This document shows, piece by piece, positions 35,430 to 43,933 of a stretch of 64,000 nt of DNA. Location: positions 124,001 through 188,000 of the forward strand of contig JAVYIN010000005.1 of the NCBI GenBank assembly GCA_035968315.1, given 5' to 3'. Source of the DNA: Nitrospira sp. (GTDB lineage Bacteria > Nitrospirota > Nitrospiria > Nitrospirales > Nitrospiraceae). Within the stretch, counting starts at the first letter, position 1. The number at the start of each line of letters is the position of its first letter. A program made the translations under genes and the position numbers. The notes under the pieces are model-generated. The model made no database searches. It was not told the origin of the DNA and was given only the letters and a program-made list of their open reading frames with translations.

Positions 35430-38400
35430 GCCGGCCGGTCCGATGAGGTGGATGCGCTCTCCTGGCGCCCTGTGGGAACCGCCGATACACGGCGGGAAGG
35501 ACCAAGAGCGTCAGGGCGGTGGACGTGAACAGCCCGCCGATCACCACCGTGGCCAGCGGCCGCTGCACTTCCGCGCCCAGGCTGGTGGCGAGGGCCATCG
35601 GCACGAATCCCAAGCTCGCCACCAATGCCGTCATCAGCACCGGCCGCAGCCGGTCCATCGCGCCTTCGGTGACGGCCTGATCGGTCGAGCGCCCCTCCGA
35701 TTCCAGCTGCCGGATGTGACTCACCAGGACCACGCCGTTCAACACCGCGATGCCGAAGAGTGCGATGAAGCCGATGACGGCCGACAGGCTCAGCGGCAAT
35801 CCACGAGCCCAGAGCGCCAGGATGCCGCCCGACAGCGCGAGCGGCACATTCAAGAAGATCAGAAGCGCGGGGCGCATGGCTCCGAAAATGACGCTCAAGA
35901 CACCCAGAATGAGCAGCAGGGTGACGGGGACGACGACAGCCAGCCGCCGTGACGCCTCCTTGAGATGCTCGAATTGCCCGCCCCATGTGATCTCGTACCC
36001 TGGGGAAAGGGTCACGGCCTGGGCCACCGCGCCCTGAGCGTCGTTCACAAAGCTGCCCAGATCGCGGCCTCGAATGTTGCACTCCACGACGATTCTTCGC
36101 TGTACGTGCTCACGGCTGATTTGAGCCGGTCCTGCATCCACCTGGATCGTGGCGACGCGCGACAGGGGGACGAGTTCTCCGTGCATGGTCGGGATCAAGA
36201 GATTGCCCAACGTGCCGGGGTCGCGTGAGGCGCTCTCCGCCAAGCGGACCACCAGCTCGAATCGCCGGGGGCCTTGCACGACCGCTCCGACGACCGCTCC
36301 CACTCTGGTCGCCTGCACGAGGGTGAGCACCTCGTCGGCCGTGAGCCCGTATCGCGCGATCGCCTCGCGGTTCACGATGACGCGCAGGAGCGGCAGGCCG
36401 GCGACTTGCTCGACTTTCACGTCCGCCGCGCCCGGCACCTGTTCCAGCGCATGAGCCACCCGCTCGGCCTGGTGCCGCAGCACGTCCAGATCAGGGCCGA
36501 ATATTTTGACGGCGAGATCCGAGCGCACGCCCGCGATCAATTCGTTGAAGCGCATCTCGATCGGCTGGGTAAAGCTGAGGCCGACCCCCGGGACCTGCCC
36601 CGTGATCGAGGTTGTGAACTGCTCGATCAGCGCCTCGCGGGTGCGGGCCGTCACCCATTCCTTGTGCGGTTTCAGTATGACAAACACGTCGGACATGTCC
36701 ACGCCCATCACATCGGTGGCGACTTCGGGGCTGCCGGTCCTGGTGACGACGTGGGTGACTTCGGGGAATTGGCGGAGCACTCGTTCGATGTCGAGCGAGG
36801 TGGCGACGGACTCGCTTAACGAGACGCTCGGCAGCCGCCAGACTTGTATCGCGAGATCGCCCTCATCCAGCCTGGGAATAAACTCGATCCCCAATCTGCT
36901 TCCAAGGCCGAGACTGAGGAGGAACAGGCCGAGCGCAATTGCGACCGGCCACAGCGGGTGCGCCAGCGTCCAACGCAAACAGGGCGCATAAAGGCCGCGC
37001 AGGATCCGAATGAGACGAGTCTCTTCGTGGTCGGGTCCGGGCCGTACGAACCAGAAGGAGAGGAGCGGCGTCACGGTCACCGCAAGCAGCAGTGAGCCCG
37101 CCAGCGCCATGATGACCGTGGCCGCCATCGGACGGAACATCTTTCCTTCGATGCCGGTGAGCGTGAGGATCGGCACATAGACCAGCATGATAATGCCCAC
37201 GGCGAACGTCATGGGGCGCAGGACTTCTCGCCCGGCGGCCAGCACCGCCGCCAGGCGTTCGTCCCGGTTCCGGCTCTTGGCCGAGGCCAGCCGGCGCAGG
37301 ATGTTGTCCACCATCACGACCGATCCATCCACCAGGAGGCCGAAGTCGATGGCCCCCAGGCTCATGAGATTGCCCGAGAGTCCCGCCTGCATCATGCCGG
37401 TGAAGGCGATGAGCATGGAGAGCGGAATGGCGGACGCCACGATGAGGCCGGCCCGCAGATCCCCAAGAAAGAGAAAGAGCACGGCGATGACCAGCAGGCC
37501 GCCTTCCAGCAGGTTGTTCCGCACGGTCCCGATCACGTTGGACACAAAGAGCGTGCGGTCGTAGTAGGGCTCGATCACGACGCCGGGAGGCAGCGTCTTC
37601 TGGATGTCTTGCACCCGCGCCTTCACCTGCGTAACGACGCGCTGGGCATTTTCGCCTGCGAGCATCTGGACCATGCCGATCACCGTCTCACCCTCTCCCA
37701 TGGCCGTGGCCGCGCCGATGCGGAGGGCTGAGGCTTCCTTCACCTCCGCCACGTCGGCGATATAAATCGGGACGCCGCCCGATCCATGGGCAACCACAAT
37801 ACGGGCGAGATCGCTCACCTGGGTGGCCAGCGCTTCCCCCCGAATCAGGAGCTGCTCGCGCTGGTGTTCGATGTAGCCGCCTCCGGCGAGGGCATTGTTC
37901 TGATGCAAGGCGTCAACGATGTGTTTGAGCGACAATTTCAAGGACAGGAGTTTCGCCGGATCCACGATGACGTGAAATTGCTGCGGCTCGCCTCCCCAGA
38001 TGTTGACCTCCACCACGCCGGGGACCGCCCGCAGTTTCATGCCGATGTCCCATTCCAGCAGGGTGCGCAAGGCCATCGGACTGTAGCCCGGCCCCTTGAG
38101 CGTAAATTGATAGACTTCTCCCAGCCCGGTCGTCAGGGGACCCATGATCGGACGGCCATATTCAGTGGGAATCCGTTCCACCGCACGGGCCAACCGCTCG
38201 GCTACGAGTTGCCGAGCCCGGTAGATGTCGGTGTGGTCCTCGAAAATCGCCGTGACCGCTGAGAGGCCGTAGCGGGACACGGATCGCAGTTCGCGCAAAG
38301 CGGGCAAACCGTTCAACGAGGCTTCGATGGGAACGGTCACGAACTGCTCGACTTCGACCGGTCCCAGGGCCGGGGCGCGGGTCAGGATTTGCACTTGGAC

Positions 38401-38529
38401 GGGCGTCAGATCCGGTACGGCATCGATGGTGAGGTGCGCGAAGGACCAGAGGCCTGCCGCGATGACCATGATGACGGCCACGAGGGTGAAGAATCGATAG
38501 CGCAGAGAGAGCGTCAGCAAGCGGTCCAT
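35416..38529 (-). CDS. czcA: CzcA-type heavy-metal RND efflux pump
   Basis: The 1037-residue pump has the RND layout with PDLTPVQVQILT after TM1. Its TM4 motif, AIDFGLLVDGSVVMVDN at about 391-407, is of the DFGxxxDGxxxxxEN kind seen in Zn/Co/Cd/Ni exporters, unlike the AIGxxVDAAVVMIEN form of the copper/silver pump CusA. The usual glutamate of that motif is an aspartate. It would export divalent metal cations across both membranes together with the adaptor and outer-membrane genes upstream. It follows the adaptor with a 7-bp gap and ends overlapping the convergent SmbP-like gene. Confidence 0.9.
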   Translation of the reverse strand: MDRLLTLSLRYRFFTLVAVIMVIAAGLWSFAHLTIDAVPDLTPVQVQILTRAPALGPVEVEQFVTVPIEASLNGLPALRELRSVSRYGLSAVTAIFEDHTDIYRARQLVAERLARAVERIPTEYGRPIMGPLTTGLGEVYQFTLKGPGYSPMALRTLLEWDIGMKLRAVPGVVEVNIWGGEPQQFHVIVDPAKLLSLKLSLKHIVDALHQNNALAGGGYIEHQREQLLIRGEALATQVSDLARIVVAHGSGGVPIYIADVAEVKEASALRIGAATAMGEGETVIGMVQMLAGENAQRVVTQVKARVQDIQKTLPPGVVIEPYYDRTLFVSNVIGTVRNNLLEGGLLVIAVLFLFLGDLRAGLIVASAIPLSMLIAFTGMMQAGLSGNLMSLGAIDFGLLVDGSVVMVDNILRRLASAKSRNRDERLAAVLAAGREVLRPMTFAVGIIMLVYVPILTLTGIEGKMFRPMAATVIMALAGSLLLAVTVTPLLSFWFVRPGPDHEETRLIRILRGLYAPCLRWTLAHPLWPVAIALGLFLLSLGLGSRLGIEFIPRLDEGDLAIQVWRLPSVSLSESVATSLDIERVLRQFPEVTHVVTRTGSPEVATDVMGVDMSDVFVILKPHKEWVTARTREALIEQFTTSITGQVPGVGLSFTQPIEMRFNELIAGVRSDLAVKIFGPDLDVLRHQAERVAHALEQVPGAADVKVEQVAGLPLLRVIVNREAIARYGLTADEVLTLVQATRVGAVVGAVVQGPRRFELVVRLAESASRDPGTLGNLLIPTMHGELVPLSRVATIQVDAGPAQISREHVQRRIVVECNIRGRDLGSFVNDAQGAVAQAVTLSPGYEITWGGQFEHLKEASRRLAVVVPVTLLLILGVLSVIFGAMRPALLIFLNVPLALSGGILALWARGLPLSLSAVIGFIALFGIAVLNGVVLVSHIRQLESEGRSTDQAVTEGAMDRLRPVLMTALVASLGFVPMALATSLGAEVQRPLATVVIGGLFTSTALTLLVLPAVYRRFPQGARRAHPPHRTGRPNCD

Positions 38530-38536
38530 CGGCGCC

Positions 38537-39709
38537 TCATTCCCCCGTTCCGATATGCTCTTTTAAAAGGACATTTTTCAGGTCGAAGACGCCCTCGGTG
38601 ACGACACGGTCCTGCTCGGTCAAGCCCTTCGTCACTTCGACCCATCCGCCGCCCTCCCGGCCAAGCTCGACCTGCACGAAGGTATAGGCGGAGTCCCGTT
38701 CGATGAAGGCCCCACGGACTTGGCCCACAGCGGTCACGGCAGACATCGGAATGGCCAGCACCGGTGAGCCTGGCAGCGTGAGGGTAACCTCGACATATTC
38801 CCGCGGCTTCAGATGCCCCTGCGCGTTGGCGACTTCAAAGCGGACCTGGATGGTTCTGGTGGTGTCATCGGCCATCGGCGCGATATAGGTGAGCGGCGCC
38901 GTCACCGCATCCGCTCCTTTGGGGGCGATCGTGCCCTGGTCGCCTTCTGTGAATTTGCGCGCCTGTTCGATCGGCAGGTTGGCGAACACCCAGACGCGGC
39001 TGGTATCGACGACTTCGAATAATGCGTCGCCCGGCGCCACGCCCTGTCCGCGCACAGCCTGCTGTGATACCACGGTGCCGGCGATGGGGGAGGTCAAGGT
39101 ATAGTGATGGCCTTCTTCATGCCCGCCACGTTCGAGCCCGGCCAGCTCTGCCTTCGACAGCCCCATGGCCAGCAGCTTCTCACGGACATGCTGGTAGCGC
39201 GCCTTGGTTTCCAGATAGCGGCCCTTGTCTTCGATGAGCTTGCGTTCGGACACAATGTCGTCCGCCCGCAGTTTCTCTGTCCGCTGGAAGCTGTTGGCAG
39301 CGACGTCGGCCTGCGCTTTCCCGACGAGGTATTCTTCCACCAACTGATCGAGCTGCAAGCTGCCGATGGCCACAAGCGGCTGGCCGGGCTTGACGTGATC
39401 GCCCAATTGCACGCGGATCTGTTCGATTTGTCCTGCGATGCGCGGAGTGATCTTGGCCACCTGCGTCAGATCCAACGCCACTTCGCCGGGAGCGGTGATC
39501 ACGTCGGGAATCGCATGCCGCGCGACCGGCTCCGTTCGCAGGCGATCCCGGACCGTCGGCGGCGGCTGGATGGCATGAGGGCCGGCCTGGTCCCGCTGGC
39601 GTGCGGCCGTGGGAGGATGGGCCGGTGGTTCCGTGCCATGGTCTCCGCAGCCCGCAAGTAGCAGTATGGCGGCAGCCATCAGCCGGTGTGCCGTGGTGTG
39701 CCGGCTCAT
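38537..39709 (-). CDS. czcB: CzcB-type periplasmic adaptor lipoprotein
   Basis: The 390-residue product has a lipobox (LLLAGC, Cys21), a variable Pro/His stretch, lipoyl halves (ITPRIAGQIEQIRVQLGDHVKPGQPL and LTSPIAGTVVSQQAVRGQGVAPG), an alpha-hairpin with a His/Glu-rich turn (RGGHEEGHHY) that may bind metal, and the CzcB-type end. It overlaps the outer-membrane gene by 4 bp (ATGA). Confidence 0.9.
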   Translation of the reverse strand: MSRHTTAHRLMAAAILLLAGCGDHGTEPPAHPPTAARQRDQAGPHAIQPPPTVRDRLRTEPVARHAIPDVITAPGEVALDLTQVAKITPRIAGQIEQIRVQLGDHVKPGQPLVAIGSLQLDQLVEEYLVGKAQADVAANSFQRTEKLRADDIVSERKLIEDKGRYLETKARYQHVREKLLAMGLSKAELAGLERGGHEEGHHYTLTSPIAGTVVSQQAVRGQGVAPGDALFEVVDTSRVWVFANLPIEQARKFTEGDQGTIAPKGADAVTAPLTYIAPMADDTTRTIQVRFEVANAQGHLKPREYVEVTLTLPGSPVLAIPMSAVTAVGQVRGAFIERDSAYTFVQVELGREGGGWVEVTKGLTEQDRVVTEGVFDLKNVLLKEHIGTGE

Positions 39710-40956
39710 AGCGGCGCTCCTAAGGATCGTTCCAGTCTGACCAAGGCGATGGAGAGGTCCGCGCGCACTTGGGCATATTCCAGCAGCGTCTGCCGGTACA
39801 CGCGCTGGGCATCCAGCACGTCCAGCAGGCTCGCCGCGCCTTGCCGAAAACTGGTCCGGGCGACGGTCACCGTCTGTTCCGCTTGTTTCAAGAGGCCGGT
39901 CTCGAAGACCTGCAGCTGGTCTTGCGCGGTGCGCACTTCTTGTGCATGTTGTGTGATGGCCTGTTCCAACTCGGTTTGGGCCCGCCGCTGTTCCGCGTCC
40001 GCGCGGTATTTCGCGCCCAGGGCCGACTCGATTTCCCCTTGCCGCCGGTACCAGAGCGGAAGCGGGACGCTGAGGCCTGCGGAGACGGCTTCGTCTCCGG
40101 CTTCGCGATGGTAGGTTCCCTGGAGGCTCACATTCGGAATGCGGGATTCCCGTTCGTAGCGCACGGTATGCTCGGCCTGCTCCGCGAGCCTGGCCACGCG
40201 GCGGACCGTGGGATGCTGCTCAACAGCCCGGGCTGCCAGCTGATCGATGTCCAGCCCTTGCCGGGGGGAGAGGAAGTCCCCATGGATGGAAAACTGTTTG
40301 CCGAGTGATCCGGCCGTGATCGTATTGAGCCGCGCCTTGGCCACCAGCAGCGTATTCTGTGTGCGGGCGACTTCTTTCCGCGCCTTCTGCACCTCGACGC
40401 CGGCTTTCATCGTATCGAAGGAGGTGGCTTCGCCGGCCGCGACCCTGGCTTTCACCGTGCGCAACACTTCTTCAACCAGGTTTACGTTCTGAGCGGCGAG
40501 CTCGGCATCACGCTGGGCCAAGAGCACGGCATAGAAGGCCACTTTGACATCGGCGACGAGTGCCAAACGGGTTTCTTCCAGCGCGGCTGTGGCTCCGGCC
40601 ACCCCGGCGTTCGCGGCGTCCTGCCGTGCCTGCCGCTTGCCGGTCCATTCGAGCGGTTGCTCGACCGTCACGGTCCGCTCGGTAATGCGGACGCCGTTGC
40701 TGGGGTCGCGAATCGCCCCGCGCCCGGTCGTGCCCGAGAGCGAGGGATTGGGATAGGCTCCCGCCGCGATCTGTTGACCGTGGCTTTGCTTGACCAGCCC
40801 TTCCGCGCCGGCCAGTGCCGGACTGTGTTCCGCGGCTACGGCCAGGATCTCCTCTAATGAATAGGCGGAGGCGGCAGGCTCAGCGGCCGAGCTCAATGTC
40901 ATGCGCCCTGCCAAGCCGCAGAGGATTACTATAACAAGAACGATACGAGGACTCAT
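39706..40956 (-). CDS. czcC: CzcC-type outer-membrane efflux protein
   Basis: The start at ATG 40956 follows GAGGAGGC by 4 bp; the open frame extends 25 codons further without a ribosome site. The 416-residue product has a signal peptide and the two OEP repeats (SLEEILAVAAEHSPALAGAEGLV; VKARVAAGEATSFDTMKAGVEVQKA; FRQGAASLLDVLDAQRVYRQTLLEY). It is not a lipoprotein by sequence. It is the first pump gene of the czcCBA-like operon. Confidence 0.88.
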   Translation of the reverse strand: MSPRIVLVIVILCGLAGRMTLSSAAEPAASAYSLEEILAVAAEHSPALAGAEGLVKQSHGQQIAAGAYPNPSLSGTTGRGAIRDPSNGVRITERTVTVEQPLEWTGKRQARQDAANAGVAGATAALEETRLALVADVKVAFYAVLLAQRDAELAAQNVNLVEEVLRTVKARVAAGEATSFDTMKAGVEVQKARKEVARTQNTLLVAKARLNTITAGSLGKQFSIHGDFLSPRQGLDIDQLAARAVEQHPTVRRVARLAEQAEHTVRYERESRIPNVSLQGTYHREAGDEAVSAGLSVPLPLWYRRQGEIESALGAKYRADAEQRRAQTELEQAITQHAQEVRTAQDQLQVFETGLLKQAEQTVTVARTSFRQGAASLLDVLDAQRVYRQTLLEYAQVRADLSIALVRLERSLGAPL

Positions 40957-41059
40957 CAGAGCCTCCTCTGTTTCGACGAGCGGTCTCAGCGCGGCCGGAT
41001 CACGCCTGCCAGCGCAACGAAACCGGTGCAACGCGAGTACAAACGGTCAATGGAGAGAA

Positions 41060-41557
41060 CTAGACGAGCTGTGACGGTGGTGCGCGTGAGGGAATGTCGC
41101 GCGTGAAGAGCGTATGGGATGAGGAGAAGGTCCGATCCTGACTCACCGGGCTGATGGGGGGCAATGTCAGGCCGGCGGGAGGCTCAACGACGAACAGCAC
41201 GCCGGCCAGCGGCTTGGGGAGACTCCGATCGGTCGAATCGCTGACGAAGGAAAATCCGAGTTCGGCATAGTCCGACGCCTGTGAGGGATGCGTGGAGAGG
41301 GCGATGTGGTCTGCAGGCGGCTGCTCGACGGCAGCGGCCGTCTCATGATGGCGCGTAAATTCGCCGTCCAGGTCAGGGGAGAAGACCGTATGGACGGTCC
41401 CGCCATGGACATGTCCGGCCTCTCCGTGATGATGGTCCGTTTCCGGATGGACATGGAAGAGGGGAACGGCCAGCATCCAGACCATGATCCAGGCGCGCAG
41501 CAGGATTTGCGGCCATGCAGAGGCGCTGGATTCTCTGTTCAGACAAGCCCGTCTCAT
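41060..41557 (-). CDS. His-rich exported/membrane protein at the head of the czc operon
   Basis: The 165-residue product has one hydrophobic segment (about 18-35), followed by a His cluster (FHVHPETDHHHGEAGHVHGG) and a second hydrophobic, Pro-rich part. Small His-rich proteins of this kind often precede czc/cus metal-efflux genes and probably bind metal in the periplasm, but I do not recognise a named family. It lies about 100 bp upstream of czcC on the same strand. The ATG at 41557 has only a weak AGGG element upstream. Confidence 0.65.
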   Translation of the reverse strand: MRRACLNRESSASAWPQILLRAWIMVWMLAVPLFHVHPETDHHHGEAGHVHGGTVHTVFSPDLDGEFTRHHETAAAVEQPPADHIALSTHPSQASDYAELGFSFVSDSTDRSLPKPLAGVLFVVEPPAGLTLPPISPVSQDRTFSSSHTLFTRDIPSRAPPSQLV

Positions 41558-41662
41558 AGCGAAACCCTAACATATGGTCCCACCCGCATCAAGGAACGGA
41601 TGTTTCCTGCGGGCGAAACGGCATGCGCGAAATGGCAAGGCGTTGAGTTGAGCGGCCTGACC

Positions 41663-42184
41663 CTATTCCTTCACCGTCACCGTCATCGTGATCGGCTCCA
41701 GCGGGTTGTCGGCGGCGTCGCGGGCGGCGGCGACGATCTGGTCGATGACTTCGATGCCCCGAAACACTTCGCCGAAGACGGTATAGCGCCGGTCCAGGCC
41801 GCTATTGTCCCCTACGCAGATAAAAAATTGGGAGCCGTTGTCGTTGAAGTCGCGGGTGCTGTTGCTCTCGCGCGGCATCTTGGCCATCGACAGGGCGCCG
41901 CGCTTGTGCGGGCGGTCGTTCGGCTCCGGCGGGAGGAAGTAGCCAGGCCCCCCGGTGCCGTGGGTCGTGCGGTCGGGATTTTTGCTGTAGGGATCGCCGC
42001 CTTGAATGATGAAGCCGGGCACGACGCGGTGGAACGTGGTCCCGTCGAAGAAGCCCATCTTGGCGAGATTGACGAAATTCTCCACATGGCGCGGAGCGTC
42101 GTCTGGGTAGAAGCGGATCTTGATCTCGCCGAACTTGGTGACGATCGTGGCGCGGGGATCTTTTTTCTGAAATTGCATAGTCAT
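41663..42184 (-). CDS. Cyclophilin-type peptidyl-prolyl isomerase
   Basis: The 173-residue product is a single cyclophilin domain with FHRVVPGFIIQGGDP (catalytic Arg in FHRV), NGSQFFICVGDNSGLDRRYTVFGEV and no signal peptide, so it is likely cytoplasmic. It speeds proline isomerization in protein folding. ATG 42184 or ATG 42178 could be the start; neither has a clear ribosome site. Confidence 0.88.
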   Translation of the reverse strand: MTMQFQKKDPRATIVTKFGEIKIRFYPDDAPRHVENFVNLAKMGFFDGTTFHRVVPGFIIQGGDPYSKNPDRTTHGTGGPGYFLPPEPNDRPHKRGALSMAKMPRESNSTRDFNDNGSQFFICVGDNSGLDRRYTVFGEVFRGIEVIDQIVAAARDAADNPLEPITMTVTVKE

Positions 42185-42199
42185 AGGTGGAGACTGTAA

Positions 42200-42336
42200 C
42201 AAGGGCGAGGGGCGAGGGGCAAGGGGCAAGAATCGTGAAACGTGAGAGGTGAAAAGTGAAACGTTTAAAGAGGATGAGAGATCTCCGATGAGTTTCCGAT
42301 CTTCATCGTTTTACGTCTCACCTTTCACGTTTCACG
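42200..42336. repeat. Tandem and inverted repeats between cyclophilin and MFS genes
   Basis: A GGGGCRA-type short tandem run lies at about 42203-42230. It is followed by a 30-bp imperfect inverted repeat: arms 42234-42263 (CGTGAAACGTGAGAGGTGAA...) and 42307-42336, differing at about five positions. The right arm overlaps the last codons of the MFS gene, so its last residues (SRET) are encoded by the repeat. It may act as a bidirectional terminator or be a dispersed non-coding element. Confidence 0.65.
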
Positions 42337-43629
42337 AGATAATCCCTTCCCCGGATCGATCTTGAGCCACAGGATTCCCCCGATGAGTGCGATCGCCGCG
42401 GCGGCGCCGAGCGAGACCGGCCAGCCCCACTGTTCGGCGATCCAGGGCGTGACGGTCGGCGAGAGGGCTCCGCCGATGTTGGCGCCCGTATTCATCAACC
42501 CCGACAGGCTCCCCGCATGGATTTTGGACAGGTCGCTCGTCGAAGACCAGTAGGCGCCGACGCTGAAATAGAGCCAGCCGGCGCCGAGCGAGAGGCTGGC
42601 GATGGCGAGATAGGGGGAATCCACGAGAGCCCCGAGTCCAATCGCCGTTCCCGCGAGGAGCATCCCGGCCATGCCGGCCTGCCGTCTCCCACGCGTAATC
42701 CCGTGGCGCTGGACGAGACGATCCGTCACCCAGCCTCCGATCGGACAGAAGAGGAGAATGGCCAGGAACGGAGCGGAGGCGAAGAGGCCGCCCCGCAGGA
42801 TATCGAAGCCGCGCACATTTACGAGATAGAGATAGAACCAGGACATGTAGACGTAGGCGACGTAGCCGAGACAGCTGTAACTGAGCACGAGCCACCACAC
42901 CGTCGGAGTGCGCCGCAACGCCGCCCAGGGGATGGCGGGGGAGGCGGCGCGAGGGGCTTGCGCACCCGCGAGGGCATGGCGCTGGCCGACCCAGGGATGT
43001 TCGGCCGGGCGATCACGGGCGAGCAGCCACCAGACAGCCGCCAAGGCGATGCCCAACCCGGAGGAGAGGTAGAAGGCCGTCTGCCAGCCGTAGTTGACCA
43101 TGATCCAGGCGGTGATCGGCGGAGTGACGGCCGCGCCGACCCCGATGCCGCCGATGGCGATGCCGATGCCAAGGCCGCGTTCCTGCGCCGGCAGCCAGTC
43201 GGTCACGGCGCGGTTGAAGTTCGGGAGGGCCACGGCTTCCCCCACACCCAGCAGAAACCGCGCGAGCGCCAGGGCTCCCACAATACCGAGCCATCCTGTC
43301 AGCGGCGACGCGGGGGCCATCGCGGTCCAGGCGGTGAGGGCCGACCACCAGAGCAGAGCGATCGTCAGGATGAGACGCGCCCCCCACCGGTCCCCCAGCC
43401 AGCCGCCGGGAATTTGAAAGAGCGCATAGCCGATGACGAAGGCGGAAAACACGAACCCCATCTGCTGATCGGTGAGGCCCAGCGCCGGCATCATGTGCCG
43501 GGCGGTCACGGAGATGTTCACCCGGTCGATGTAGGTGACCACGCTGATGGCGAAGAGCAGCCCGAGGATGAGCCAGCGGACGCGCGTGCGTGGCGGAGAG
43601 GCCTGGTCAGTGGAATCGGGCTGGTGCAA
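42325..43629 (-). CDS. MFS transporter (anion:cation symporter-like)
   Basis: The 434-residue protein has about 12 membrane segments, with DRVNISVTARHMMPALGLTDQQMG near the first helix, GGWLGDRWGAR as motif A, and FLLGVGEAVALPNFNRAVTDWLP, typical of ACS-family carriers of organic acids such as hexuronates. Its substrate cannot be fixed from sequence. A TATAAT box lies 29-34 bp upstream of the ATG. The C-terminal codons are formed by an inverted repeat. Confidence 0.85.
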   Translation of the reverse strand: MHQPDSTDQASPPRTRVRWLILGLLFAISVVTYIDRVNISVTARHMMPALGLTDQQMGFVFSAFVIGYALFQIPGGWLGDRWGARLILTIALLWWSALTAWTAMAPASPLTGWLGIVGALALARFLLGVGEAVALPNFNRAVTDWLPAQERGLGIGIAIGGIGVGAAVTPPITAWIMVNYGWQTAFYLSSGLGIALAAVWWLLARDRPAEHPWVGQRHALAGAQAPRAASPAIPWAALRRTPTVWWLVLSYSCLGYVAYVYMSWFYLYLVNVRGFDILRGGLFASAPFLAILLFCPIGGWVTDRLVQRHGITRGRRQAGMAGMLLAGTAIGLGALVDSPYLAIASLSLGAGWLYFSVGAYWSSTSDLSKIHAGSLSGLMNTGANIGGALSPTVTPWIAEQWGWPVSLGAAAAIALIGGILWLKIDPGKGLSRET

Positions 43630-43657
43630 CGGTTCGGTCGATCCAGTGAAGGTCCGG

Positions 43658-43663
43658 ATTATA
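43658..43663 (-). promoter_or_regulatory. -10 element before the MFS gene
   Basis: A perfect TATAAT on the minus strand lies about 29 bp before the MFS ATG. The sequence 17 bp further up (TAGAGG) is a poor -35 element. Confidence 0.35.
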
Positions 43664-43933
43664 GCGGCTTGCGGGAAGGGCCTCTAGCGGAAACTCTGGG
43701 GGAAGGACCGGGAAGGGATCTGTCAGGCCATCCATACGATCAGACCCGCACCCGCCTGTCCTAGCGAGGGCCATTTGATTCAACTCACCGATCAATCTGC
43801 CGATAAAGGAAGACGCAGCCGGAGGAACGGCATCTCAGAAAAGGGGATCAGAGACGAGACCCCGGCAGAGGCGGGGCGCGCGCAAGTAGATCTGAACCGC
43901 TGCGACAGGATGAAACGGGACCGGAGGGTAGGG

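Noticed and set aside
41564-41592. TTGATG-N17-TAGGGT on the minus strand as promoter of the czc operon
   Set aside because: It would place the transcription start at or after the first ATG (41557) of the His-rich gene, so either the promoter or that start is wrong; not decidable by eye.
43775-43933. A longer N terminus for the hybrid kinase from TTG 43775
   Set aside because: The extra 53 residues are polar and low in conservation type, with no ribosome site, while TTG 43934 has GGAGG at good spacing.
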